A stretch of 64,000 nucleotides of DNA from positions 1,410,501 to 1,474,500 of the forward strand of contig JAUPFP010000033.1 of NCBI GenBank assembly GCA_036925085.1, read 5' to 3'. The stretch's first letter is position 1. Each line of letters opens with the position of its first letter. This stretch comes from Brachycybe producta. Taxonomy: Eukaryota; Arthropoda; Diplopoda; Playtdesmida; Andrognathidae. Below the pieces are notes generated by a model. That model saw only the letters and a program-made list of their open reading frames with translations. It ran no database searches and was not told the origin of the DNA. A program made the position numbers and the translations under genes. This document shows, piece after piece, positions 11,045-20,059 of this stretch.

Positions 11045-11190
11045 AAAAGCTGGTTTTAAAATGTAAACGCCCCTTTTTTTAAAACTCTGGTTATTCTGTG
11101 TTTCAGAAGTAGAATTAAGAGAAACTAGAAAAGTGTTTTAGAAAACTAGAAGGGTATCTATCGAACATGTAAAGCTATTTTCAAATTAGC
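11045..11190 (+). repeat. Solo arm of family R
   Basis: GTAAACGCCCC, CTCTGGTTATTCTGTGTTTC, AGAATTAAGAGAAACTAGAA, GTGTTTTAGAAAACTAGAAG: this is the fullest copy of the family-R arm in the direct orientation. Confidence 0.65.
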
Positions 11191-11341
11191 TTTTTATGTT
11201 AGTTTTGAAAATGATTGACGAAAGTCACGATTGGCCAGAACTATGTACGACGCCTAAATAATTGTTCAGAAAAAGATAGATAAATTCCAAGTGTGGACGA
11301 GGATTGCATTTGGAGGCTAGCGATTAAGGGATTACAATATA

Positions 11342-11490
11342 CTGTGGCTCCATTATCCTTTATTCTTGAGAATACGAGACGATCAGGATAATCGTTGAAA
11401 CCATTTCTAGTAACTAATGTCTCCATTATCTTCTAATTTCGAGGAAATGGGGATGATCGTCAAAATCGTTGCTAGTGGGAACCGCCACAT
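11342..11490. repeat. Two-unit tandem repeat, ~75 bp
   Basis: GGCTCCATTATCCTTTATTC...GACGATCAGGATAATCGTTG at 11345-11398 is followed by a diverged second unit TCTCCATTATCTTCTAATTT...GGGATGATCGTCAAAATCGT at 11420-11470. On the minus strand both units can be read as related peptides (Asn-Gly-Phe-Asn-Asp-Tyr-Pro versus Asn-Asp-Phe-Asp-Asp-His-Pro) but in different frames and with a stop in one. Could be a relic of a repeat protein or a non-coding duplication. Confidence 0.4.
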
Positions 11491-11565
11491 AGCCGCTAGT
11501 ATTTGCAAAACCGCCTATCAGCTTCCTAAAAAAATGATACCTGACACAGATAGAATGTACTGCGC

Positions 11566-11890
11566 ATGTGCAGTACATTTTTCATATCGTTGAAGCCATG
11601 GCCTTCTACAGAAGACCTTAAAGACTTCTTTGAGATGACCATCTCTATAGTAGAACTTAAGACAAATGGGGAAGGCCAGCAAGAAGATGACCCCAGATGC
11701 TTCTCAAGACAAGGAGGCGGAAATACAGTAATATTCTACACAAAACGTATCTTCTATCCTCTTGGAAGATAATGGAACCTTAGCAGCGATTCTATCTTGT
11801 GACTATGGTATTTAGAGTACAGAGAGTATGCCAGCACTTTGTGGCGGAAACCACATTAACACTCTCCACCAGGACCACCACCAGTTAAGA
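11566..11890. other. Unassigned, relatively GC-rich stretch
   Basis: The plus strand is open for 68 codons at 11566-11772, but I recognise no domain. It immediately precedes a LINE fragment and could be part of the same insertion or unrelated old sequence. Confidence 0.3.
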
Positions 11891-11894
11891 TTTT

Positions 11895-12338
11895 TTGAAA
11901 GGAAGATACATGTATACTGACAGTGTATCTTCCACGCTTCAGGAACTAAAATGGGAATCATTAGCAGGCCAAAGAAATGACCAAAGCCTTGCCCTTTTTG
12001 GACGTTTACTGGCAGATGATGATAATATTGTCCTACTTAATGACTTATTGAATACACATCCTCATAAGGAAAGACACGGCCATTCAAAGACTTTAAAAGA
12101 ATTAATGGCTAGAACTGATGCATATTTTTGGTCCTTTTTCCTACGTGTTATTAGACTATGGAATTCGCTTCCATTTGGTAGTTCTTTGTTAAACCGATTT
12201 GAATTTAACAATGATGTCTTGTTTTACCTGAATCACAATCATTTGTGATCGAGAGCAATCCCCCCCCCCCCCCCCGGTGCCACATGGCTTTTAAGCTAAT
12301 TGCAGGTACTGAGTTGAATTGAATTAACTAAATAAATG
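11895..12338 (+). pseudogene. LINE reverse transcriptase C-terminus plus 3' UTR (5' truncated)
   Basis: The open frame 11895-12248 (117 codons) is a jockey/CR1-type RT tail. Residues about 12-25 carry the Leu-Gln-Glu-Leu-Lys-Trp-Glu-Ser-Leu block; residues 59-63 carry arginine-histidine-glycine-histidine-serine; residues 71-95 carry Arg-Thr-Asp-Ala-Tyr-Phe-Trp-Ser-Phe-Phe ... Arg-Leu-Trp-Asn-Ser-Leu-Pro. Polymerase motifs are absent, so it is 5' truncated and dead. After the stop come a poly-C run, CCACATGGCTTTTAAGC and a terminal GAGTTGAATTGAATTAAC. The same tail and UTR occur on the minus strand at 33238-33720. Confidence 0.8.
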
Positions 12339-12359
12339 GTAACTAGTGGAAGTGTACTT

Positions 12360-12515
12360 TTCCTCTCAATAGAGTGGAGAGAACTGATGAGGGCCGAGCG
12401 TGCCAGAGACAAAATTAACTTCCTCCACCACCAGCATACTCTAACTTTAATCAAGCCTTGAAGCATTGCTAGTCTCCACCTCGAATCCTTGTCGTCGTTT
12501 TGAGACGGAACACAC
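12360..12515. repeat. Dispersed repeat shared with the window's first 710 bp
   Basis: GTGGAGAGAACTGATGAGGG and GCGTGCCAGAGAC resemble 45-95; GAAGCATTGCTAGTCTCCAC and CTTGTCGTCG resemble 643-705. The order is conserved but spacing differs (about 560 bp there, 60 bp here). Class unknown; it may be LINE-derived because it abuts LINE ends in both places. Confidence 0.4.
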
Positions 12516-12519
12516 TGGC

Positions 12520-13175
12520 TTAAAGGGTTTGATGGCTAAACGTAATTGAGGAGGTCAGTCGGCAAAACATAAAAAAACGTCATATGCATTGGAGCGAATC
12601 ACACCTAGTTTAGACTTGCATTAACTAATAAAATCCCTCCACAACTTTAGTGAAAACATAAATTAATTAATAAATAACATATGAAAATGTTGGTTGTTCT
12701 AGTCATGTAAGTGAGGGTCAATGAACAACACCACTACCACCACCCCCTACAATAGTGTGTGGAGATAATAATGCATTATATAGAGAAAATAAAAAATGAA
12801 ATTTAAACAAAAATGTTCCCTTATTTGTTCTGAAAAGAAAAAAAAGATTCTGACATAATCATCATGGTAATAATCAAATCATTAACATAAATAAGCAAGA
12901 AATAAAGCAGAAAACCATCAAGTAAATGAAATTTAAATGACACGATTAGATTAATCAGTTTGACATGGATGCTTTTTTAAACAATAAAAAGCCATGTCAT
13001 GAGGTATAGAGAGGAGGAGCAAGCTACATTCCAATATGCAAATTTGTGAGAGCACTATCGAAAGTTTCGAAACGGAAGCCATTTTGTGAACAAGTCAAAG
13101 AGATGTATGACATTGCCAGTATTATACGTTAGCATCAAATAACGACCGAACTCTACATTAAAACCAAGTAAACAC
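12520..13175. other. Non-genic AT-rich stretch
   Basis: Poly-A-rich and without open frames of note. I see no repeat that recurs in the window. Confidence 0.45.
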
Positions 13176-13190
13176 AATCATGCATTATAG

Positions 13191-13438
13191 CCGATGCCGC
13201 GGTAGTGCAATGGAGAAGGTCACCCATTGCCATGGAGAAGGTCACCCATTGCCACGGAGAGGGTTCCAGGTTCGAATCCTGGCCAGGACAGGGAAGATGG
13301 ACTTGCTTGGATATATTTGACGCGTATTGGAAAAAAAAATAGCTTCTATTTGATTATGACTTGTCTTGCAAGTATGTCCCTGAAATGACTTTCGTTGTTC
13401 ATGGCGACGTTATGTAATTAATAAATAAAACAAACAAA
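13191..13438 (+). mobile_element. tRNA-derived SINE with target-site duplication
   Basis: An RNA polymerase III internal promoter is visible: box A TAGTGCAATGG (13203-13213) and box B GGTTCGAATCC (13269-13279). A 22-bp segment (ATGGAGAAGGTCACCCATTG and next two bases) is duplicated in tandem between them, widening the spacing. The unrelated body (GGACTTGCTTGGATATATTT ... GGCGACGTTATGTAATTAAT) ends in an A-rich tail AATAAATAAAACAAACAAAA. Flanks AATCATGCATTATAG (13176-13190) and AATCATGCTTTATATAG (just after the tail) are a slightly diverged target duplication, as expected for LINE-driven insertion. Not a functional tRNA. Confidence 0.85.
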
Positions 13439-13477
13439 AATCATGCTTTATATAGTCATAAGAGACTGGTTAAGGTT

Positions 13478-14100
13478 ATAGTACACACTAGGATTCTTTG
13501 TTGCCGGTCTGAATTGCGTCAGTTGTGATTGAGACCTGCAACAATGTTGAAATGTTTCAGGGGGCCGAATCGCGTCAGCTCAGATTCATATTTCATGATC
13601 GTTTTTTTTTTTTTGGAAACACGAACAAAGACTCAAAGAGCTCGGTTTAAACACTTTTCATTTTTAAAAACAAGACTTTTAAAAAAGTGGATCACTGAAA
13701 ATACTATTAAACTAATTGAGGACCTTCTATGCAAATTGTGTCTTTGGGAAGTTATGTCTTCTAACTACGACGACAAATAAATGAAAAATAACTTTCAAAA
13801 ATCCTCCCCCCTATCTTCCAATTTCAGGGTGTCCAAAAAGGCTTAAACCGAATGTGCTTTCGGCTGAGAAAAACTTGTGTGCCAACGGCCGTTTCTGCTC
13901 TCAATGAATCACCTTGTAGGCACGTGTTGCAATAGGGATGATGATTCCGCAGGTGATAATGACATTGTGAAAGCCAGAAGGTTGGAGAAAAACTGAGTAC
14001 AGGTGCGGACTTAGAACAATGTTGCGGGTCTTCCCCGCAACATTGCATTGGAGCAGCTCTGAACATTATGTATCGCAACAAAGAATCTTAGTGTGGTCTA
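13478..14100. mobile_element. ~620-bp element with terminal inverted repeats
   Basis: Left end GTACACACTAGGATTCTTTG (from 13478) pairs with right end CAAAGAATCTTAGTGTGGTC (14076-14095). The interior has short open stretches on both strands (13529-13780 plus, 13824-14081 minus), none with a recognised transposase motif. Includes the palindromic CTTCCCCGCAACATTGCATT region. Probably a decayed non-autonomous DNA transposon; superfamily unknown and no clean duplication seen. Confidence 0.55.
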
Positions 14101-14196
14101 GACTTTAGACGAATGCTATGAGTTTTCTAGTCACTAGCCTTCTAGCTTCAAAAAGCAGACGATTCTTCATTCAATTTTGGCGGGTTTTTTTTCTGA

Positions 14197-14600
14197 AGCC
14201 CCGTTTTCACGATAATAGTTGTCACGATAGTTGCTGTCATGAGAGCAGCAACTATTGCGAGAACTATCATCGTGAAGACTACATGATAGTCACTATCACA
14301 CTGTTGCGATAGCACAATCACACTATCTCGTTTGACTAGATAGTTGATAGTACTGTCGCAATAGTAATAGTTGTTGTGTGACCACTTGTAGGAAAATATC
14401 CACTTTGTAGGGAGATTTGGCTTCTGGAGAGAGAGAGAGAGAGAGGCAACACTGTTGTTGACTCAATGATATCTGTGAAGTAGACGTCACACTGTCATGT
14501 GACATACAACAATCACGTTACTTCAAGACATGTAGATAGTTGCTATCGTGAAATTAAACTTCGCAACTTTCATGACAGCTACTCTCACGATAGAATGGAG
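14197..14600 (-). mobile_element. Harbinger-like MITE, copy 1
   Basis: Near full-length reverse-complement partner of 61056-61456. Shared landmarks: AGCCCCGTTTTCACGATAAT, ATGAGAGCAGCAACTATTGC, TCTCGTTTGACTAGATAGTT, GGTCACTTGTAGGG-type text, TTGTTGACTCAATGATATCT. Many GATAGT/ACTATC words make it strongly self-complementary. The right terminus has decayed, so its target duplication cannot be read; a (GA)n tract (14430-14446) has expanded at the position where the other copy has CTCTCTCTC. Confidence 0.72.
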
Positions 14601-15560
14601 TTGCTTTACCTTTATTAATTTATCTTGGTGTATACTTTCTAGAAATAATTATACAAGGTCTCTCCCCCCCCCCCTCCCCACAAGTTAAAAAAAACCTATT
14701 TCAACATAAGGAGACAAAACATGGACAAAGACAAAAAACAACCCAAAAAAGTTCTCCTTTTATCTACTTGAAGGTTTACTTCAGTCGCTCTAAATATAAA
14801 GATTGGTGAGAAAACTCAAGTGGAAGTTATTTGAAAAAAATTAAAAGGATCACAGGAAATTCTCAATAGGAAAACAATTGAAATGACCGCTCTTGCTATA
14901 TCATATTTACTATATATTATTATAATACAGATATGCTCCTCCTGTTCTCTAAAAACCGTTTTCATTCATTTCGATCTAAACAACCATGGAGACCATGTAT
15001 GCATCACTAGCGCCGTCTAGGAAACGCATACACGCATTAAAATGATCAAGAAGACCGACAGTTTATAAAGAGATCTCCTCACTATCAATCATCATCATCA
15101 TCATCAATGCATCATCAACAGCAACATACAAAAAAACGCGTCAGTCACGTGATCGTCGCATCAATAATAAAATTTATGCCAAAAAAAAAAATAGAAATCA
15201 CAGATGAGAACAACATAATTTCGGATGTTTTGTCAAATTAGAAACTAGAAAGGCCCACTGAGGTTTATTATACAGGGTGTGTATGTTGAAATAACTATGG
15301 TACACCCGCCAATAAGCTTTAGTTTAGGTCATTCGGGCCCCAAAGGCACATATGACTCGGGCTGCGAAATTAGGACACTTTCTCAAAACTGCAATGGTAT
15401 CAGAATGGCGGGAATTTAAAGTGTGTTAAAATATTATTGTTACAAGCACCCACACAATTTGTCTCTTTCTCTGGAACGCTCTGACGTTTAAGCATCTTGA
15501 TGTTGTGTCAGTGGTAACCGTTATACCTTCACGCCGCTACATGGAGTTTGCAATGACACA
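14601..15560. other. Non-genic stretch
   Basis: Poly-C tract at 14664-14674, ATC microsatellite at 15087-15115. A higher-complexity portion at 15270-15560 contains no open frame and directly precedes an inverted-repeat element. Confidence 0.45.
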
Positions 15561-15562
15561 CA

Positions 15563-16216
15563 TGCCTAGTTCTCACAACCTTCTTGTAGCTCGGGCTAAA
15601 ATAGCCTTGGCTAAACGACTGTGTTCATATGTGAGCAGCTACATATGGGCTTTGTGACCTGCCTAAAGGTGGCACTCACTACAGCATATTCATTTCATTT
15701 TTAAAAATTTGGCCCTGGCCATTGCGTGTGGACATTGTGCTGTGTATAGCCTGCATAATGTATACATAATTGGAGCGAAAATGGCTGATATTATACATAT
15801 GACTAACGAAACTGAATTGCATGAGTCTTCATTGAACACACTAAATGCAACATATTTTAATTGTAGGTAGGTTGATGATTTAGAGTTTATGGAAATAAGT
15901 AATTATTAAATAAAGATCAATTGATAATTTTAAATTATTTTAATAAATTAACAAATAGACTGAAACATCTAACAATGGAAATAGAAAATTAATGACGCCA
16001 TTTTCTATTCAGATTTATGACCACCAGGTGGCGTACGATCAAGTTAACTTTGTTTTGCATTCACACTAAATAATGTGTAGGCTACATATGGGTAACCAAG
16101 GCTACCTAACCAAAGCTAACATTTGACATTGACCACCATCTAGTGTGTATTCTCACAACCCTTATACTTAGGCTAAGTCCTTAGCCTGAGCTACATGAAG
16201 GGTGTGAGAACTAGGC
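15563..16216. mobile_element. ~650-bp element with terminal inverted repeats
   Basis: Left terminus TGCCTAGTTCTCACAACCTT and right terminus GGGTGTGAGAACTAGGCA pair, and the arms continue with TTGTAGCTCGGGCT / AGCCTGAGCTACATGAAGG. Subterminal words GGCTACATATGGG and AGCTACATATGGGC recur in both halves. No transposase-like open frame. A CTCF-like word CCACCAGGTGGCG lies at 16021-16033 in the right half. Non-autonomous DNA element; superfamily not determined. Confidence 0.6.
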
Positions 16217-16321
16217 ATAATGCTCTGACATTGTGTTAAGTAACTATTCTAACCTTTCACTGCTAGATGGTGGTAATCATCTGTTATATAATATCTAAAC
16301 ATATATATTTAAAAGGTTAAC

Positions 16322-16404
16322 ATCCTAGGACGGGCAACATCCCAAATTCGTATATGGTTCTTCCCTATTCGAAAATGCCCGACTTATGACGGGCATCCGT
16401 CTAG
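16322..16404 (+). mobile_element. Helitron-like 3' end (different family)
   Basis: TGCCCG (16376-16381) and CGGGCA (16390-16395) form a hairpin, followed by TCCGT and CTAG (16401-16404), then host T. This is the terminal architecture of Helitrons, with a different stem from the 2562/8456/26441 family. The word GACGGGCA also occurs at 16329. The 5' end is not identified, so the element's extent is unknown. Confidence 0.45.
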
Positions 16405-17465
16405 TTTGCATATAATTAAGTGGATTTGCACTCAAAATTAAAATCCTGTTTTTCTCGAGTAAAAAAAAAAGGTTTTCTTTCCGAATTTGCCAAAAATGAT
16501 GTTTTCATCCGGATTTTAAATTTTTTATTACTATTTTTCAGGTTTTAATATTTTTCAGTGTGCATCACCCAAATTTCTAATCTGGAACTAACTAAAATAT
16601 GAAGTAATAAAACAATTTATAAAATAAACAACAAAAGTGCACCTGTATATGAGGCTAGTCAAGTTTGCTGAAAGAAAACATTTGAAAAATTAATTGTTAT
16701 TCAATATAATTAAATTGATCTTTGAATAAATAATTGATTTTATTTATTTTTTCATCTTTTTTATCCTCAAAAACTATCGTTTTTTCTTCGCGAATTCTTT
16801 TTCTCTCTACCGATGATTTTAAGCATAATTTGAATCCCAATTTCGTTCTCGAATTCTCAAGTCCTACATAATTGTGCCCTCTAAACCGGAAAAATTGAAC
16901 TAAAAATTGAATAAACCCTATGAAAAGTTTTCCTATGTTGAAACCTTATTCAATGGGTTCACAAGTTGAAGTTCAAGTGCAAAGTGTCTTCACTTGAATT
17001 TGGACCCCCCACCTTCTTTTTCTTGTTCTTTAAGGCCATAGAGAGCAAAATAATACCCGGGGTTCTTTCTATTCTTTTCTTAATATGAGAAGAATATGGA
17101 ATTTTATTATCTGTATAATAGATTAAAAAGCAAAAGAGAAACCGATAAAAAGAAGAATCTTTTTAACATCGGACAACAGAGAAGAAGAAAAAAAAGGGAG
17201 GTTAAAAGAGAGAAGATCAGTTCTCAAATATACACAATGATGATGATCATCATCATCATCATGATGTTAGGTTGCCATGGCAACCACCCATTCATATTAT
17301 ATATGAATGTAACCATGGTAGCAATCGTTGACATTAAAACATGTCACAGGTGGGCTAAAATATCATTTTTGTGACACATTTTTCTTTCTTGATTTAACCA
17401 AATTAACCATTTGACGTCATTTCCTCCAAACAAACTGTTTAAGTTAAAGAATTATGACGTTTTTG
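16405..17465. other. Non-genic AT-rich stretch
   Basis: The plus strand is open for 92 codons at 17096-17374, but the product is lysine-rich then isoleucine/methionine-rich and reflects GAAA and ATC repeats. No gene supported. Confidence 0.5.
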
Positions 17466-17622
17466 AATCCCTAATTTGCATAAAATGGCACAATTTCTAA
17501 CAACAACAAAACAATTTACACATTTCTAAATTTTGATTTGCATATAAGTTTTGGCCTTACTAATTATAATATATATGCAATATTGCATATATATTATAAT
17601 TAGTGAGGCCAAAACTTATATG

Positions 17623-18290
17623 CAGGGTGGCTGTTTTTTTTAGTTTGAAGAAAAAAACAAATTAACCAGTTTTTTTTATTTAAATCATAAAATATGGGTT
17701 TTTTTTTCCATAAAAAAAAATTACTACACTGACTATAAGACACTGAAAAGTGTATATTTTTGCATTTTGCATTATTCAAAGATCAAATACTAATACATGT
17801 ATAAAATATTAAAAGTAATTAAACTAATAATTCAATTAACCGAAATTGTCTGAATAATGTGTGTGGTCAGCAGTGATTAACATAAGACATAAAACCTTCA
17901 GTTGCCATCTGCAACTCCCATGACCTTTGACCTTTTTGTTTGCATATTAAAAACCAATAGATCCAGTAGAATTTACAAAACAAAATTAGTTGTCTTTGGT
18001 TAAAACCAAAGGTTTATTTTAAACCATGTCGTTAAAACCATGGTTTTAATCACAATAGTTAAAACCACGCCACTCACAGGCATTTAGAAATCGGAAAGAA
18101 CTTCAGTTGGCTCCACCCTTTTTATGACGATCGACAACTTTTAATTGGTTTATTGTGTGGTTCGACGTGAAAAGGGTGGAGCATGTGACGTCAGACTACA
18201 TAACCAACCAATTAGAAGTTACCGTTCGTCATAAAAAGGGCGGAGCCAACTGAAGTTCTTCCCGATTTCTAAATGAATGTCGCCACCCTG
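17623..18290. mobile_element. hAT-type non-autonomous element, 668 bp
   Basis: Terminal inverted repeat CAGGGTGGC ... GCCACCCTG and a perfect 8-bp target duplication CTTATATG (17615-17622 and 18291-18298). CAG-type ends plus 8 bp are hAT hallmarks. The interior carries inverted words around AAAACCATGG (18040s) and no transposase. A family-A MITE occupies its right end at 18076-18280. Confidence 0.88.
18076..18280. mobile_element. Family-A palindromic MITE, copy 4, inside the hAT terminus
   Basis: ACAGGCATTTAGAAATCGG to CCCGATTTCTAAATGAATGT, 205 bp; central ATGTGACGTCAGACTACATA. Flanking CGCCACTC (18068-18075) and CGCCACCC (18281-18288) are a target duplication with one mismatch, made within the hAT terminal repeat itself. 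It is therefore younger than the hAT insertion. Confidence 0.85.
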
Positions 18291-18352
18291 CTTATATGCA
18301 AATACAAATTTAGAAATGTATAAATTGTTTTATATATATTTCTAACAAGAAC

Positions 18353-19003
18353 CTTTATTTTTTTTAAACAATCTTCTGCATGTGTAATATTTAATGTAAA
18401 CTCATATCAGTGTAAAAAAAAGAACGAATGAAAGGAGAAATAAAAACCTCAGCGTGAAATCAGTTCACATCAAAATTCAACTTTCCATTTTACAAATAGA
18501 AAAAAAAAAAAAAAATGCTAGTTTCGTTTTTTTTCTGCTATCTTTTTTTTTCTTTAGCTTTTTTTTATTCTGCTTGTGTAGCTCATTTTTTCTTCTACGA
18601 TAAGGTACAAATTTAAAATTAAAATGAAAGACATTTCAAATGCACTTTTTTTTTACCTCTAAACTCTTACGTGTGTGTGTCTTGTGTGCGTATGTGATAC
18701 ATAAAACGGAAACTGTGATAACACATACAAAAAATAAGAACCTCCAATTTTCAAAATGGAAAAGGAACTTATTTATTCCCAATAATTCATGAAATTTCTT
18801 GCTTGTGTGTCTGTCTCTGTCTGTCCGTGTGGATTTCATTGTGAATTTTTCTGACAATAAAAAAAATCTATCTACTGTCATATAGGAGGAGGAGGGCGGG
18901 GGCTACACAAGTTTATTTAAAGATGGACCACAAGAAAACCCCCCTTGAAAAGTGTGAAGTTTACTTTTCTTGTACAGTTTTCGTCTCTTGAAAACACAAT
19001 TCT
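18353..19003. other. Non-genic AT-rich stretch
   Basis: Poly-A and poly-T runs and a short GT tract (18669-18690). The minus strand is open for 81 codons at 18636-18881 without any domain. Confidence 0.45.
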
Positions 19004-19012
19004 GAATATTCT

Positions 19013-19220
19013 ATAGGCAATTAGAAAACGGGATGAACAGAAGTTGACTCCGCCCTTATTATGACGAACGGCAACTTCTAATTGGTTTGTTGTGTGGTTC
19101 GACGTTGAAAAGGGCGGAGCATATGACGTCAGACGACGACACGACCAACCAATTAGAAGTTGCGTTCGTCATAAAATGGGCGGAGCCAACTTCTGTTTAT
19201 CCCGTTTTCTAATTGCCTGT
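19013..19220. mobile_element. Family-A palindromic MITE, copy 5
   Basis: Left end ATAGGCAATTAGAAAACGGG (one change from consensus) and right end CCGTTTTCTAATTGCCTGT. Flanks GAATATTCT and AATAATATTCT share AATATTCT, but three extra bases at the right junction blur the duplication. The core has ATATGACGTCAGACGACGAC. Confidence 0.85.
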
Positions 19221-19492
19221 AATAATATTCTCAGCTGCCATGAACAATGCATGCACACATGAAATGAAGACATTCCTGTCTTGCAGACTTCACTGTGAAT
19301 GTATCCCACTTTGCACCCAACATTTCCCTTCCAAGCACTTCAACCGGTTCACTTGTAATGAATTTTCGAAGTTGCATTGTCGCGAGTAAAGAGGTAGCAG
19401 TGTCTCGGGTGCAAAACATCCCCATAGTCTGAATCAATTGGTCAATTTGGTCAGTTAAAAACGAAAACATTTTGTGGCGACCACAAAAGTGT

Positions 19493-19899
19493 ACAGGCAT
19501 CTGTAGACAGCTTCAGAATTTCTTTGGCTCCGCCCTTTTATGAGCATCATCAAGTTCTAATTGGTTTGTTACTGGGTTTGATGTCACATGCCCCGCCCTT
19601 TTCATTTCTAATTGGTTGATATTTGGTCTGACGTTCATTAAAGGGCGGGGCCAAAAAAAATCTGAAGCTGTCTACAGAACAGGCAATTAGAAATCGGGAC
19701 AAACAGAAGTTGGCTCCGCCCTTTTTATGACAACCGGCAACTTCAAATTGGTTGGTTATGTAGTCTGACGTCACATGCTCCGCCCTTGTCAACGTCGAAC
19801 CACACAACAAACCAATTAGAAGTTGCCCGTCGTCATAAAAATGGCGAAGCCAACTTCTGTATGTCCCGATTTCTAATTGCCTGTTCTACAGATGCCTGT
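19493..19899. mobile_element. Family-B MITE split by a family-A MITE
   Basis: ACAGGCATCTGTAGACAGCT at the left and CTACAGATGCCTGT at the right, with the right arm cut by the 19679-19884 insertion. Target duplication CAAAAGTGT (19484-19492) versus CAACAGTGT (19900-19908), 9 bp with one mismatch. Arms carry TTTGGCTCCGCCCTTTTATG and AAAGGGCGGGGCCAAA. Same ACAGGC terminus and 9-bp duplication as family A, so the same transposase probably moved both. Sister copy at 59345. Confidence 0.87.
19679..19884. mobile_element. Family-A palindromic MITE, copy 6, nested in family B
   Basis: A 206-bp element ACAGGCAATTAGAAATCGGG ... CCGATTTCTAATTGCCTGT with flanking TCTACAGA (19671-19678 and 19885-19892), 8 bp. 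The core is read in reverse orientation relative to copy 5 (GTAGTCTGACGTCACATGCT). Younger than the family-B element it interrupts. Confidence 0.88.
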
Positions 19900-20059
19900 C
19901 AACAGTGTTCCCTGTGATGCGGGGACATTATTGGACACACTTAGGACCACTTTTCCCCAACCACTGACAGTCAATTTACATGGTCGGTTTCGGCCACACA
20001 TACCCATCAGTTTTTGCAGTACAATATCAACCACTAAAAGTCGTTCACCCTACCTGTAA

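Larger units (their letters stand above)
17470..18352. mobile_element. Palindromic element split by a hAT insertion
   Basis: The left part includes GCACAATTTCTAACAACAAC, CAATTTACACATTTCTAAAT and TTTGCATATAAGTTTTGGCC; the inverted right part resumes after the insertion with CTTATATGCAAATACAAATT, AGAAATGTATAAATTG and TTTCTAACAAGAA. The core at 17541-17620 is a nearly perfect ~80-bp palindrome (TTTTGGCCTTACTAATTATA centred on GCAATATTGC). Related fragments occur around 26690, 57340-57400 and 62985-63035. Confidence 0.75.
19231..20052 (-). pseudogene. Coding-like segment interrupted by nested MITEs; product not recognised
   Basis: Minus-strand 19490-19231 is open for 80+ codons (Met-Phe-Ser-Phe-Leu-Thr-Asp-Gln-Ile-Asp-Gln ... 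Ala-Cys-Ile-Val-His-Gly-Ser, stop at 19231). On the other side of the MITE cluster, 20046-19900 minus is open with balanced composition (Leu-Leu-Val-Val-Asp-Ile-Val-Leu-Gln-Lys-Leu ... Ser-Gly-Trp-Gly-Lys-Val-Val). The two halves lie in frames differing by one base after removal of the insertion, so the sequence is broken beyond the insertion itself. Codon composition and a possible AG acceptor near 20058 suggest an old exon or a transposon-encoded protein. A ~50-bp piece recurs at 36594-36652. Confidence 0.4.

Noticed and set aside
13191-13290. Functional tRNA gene
   Set aside because: Boxes A and B are present, but a tandem duplication disrupts the anticodon region, no acceptor stem is seen, and an A-rich tail with target duplications marks a SINE.
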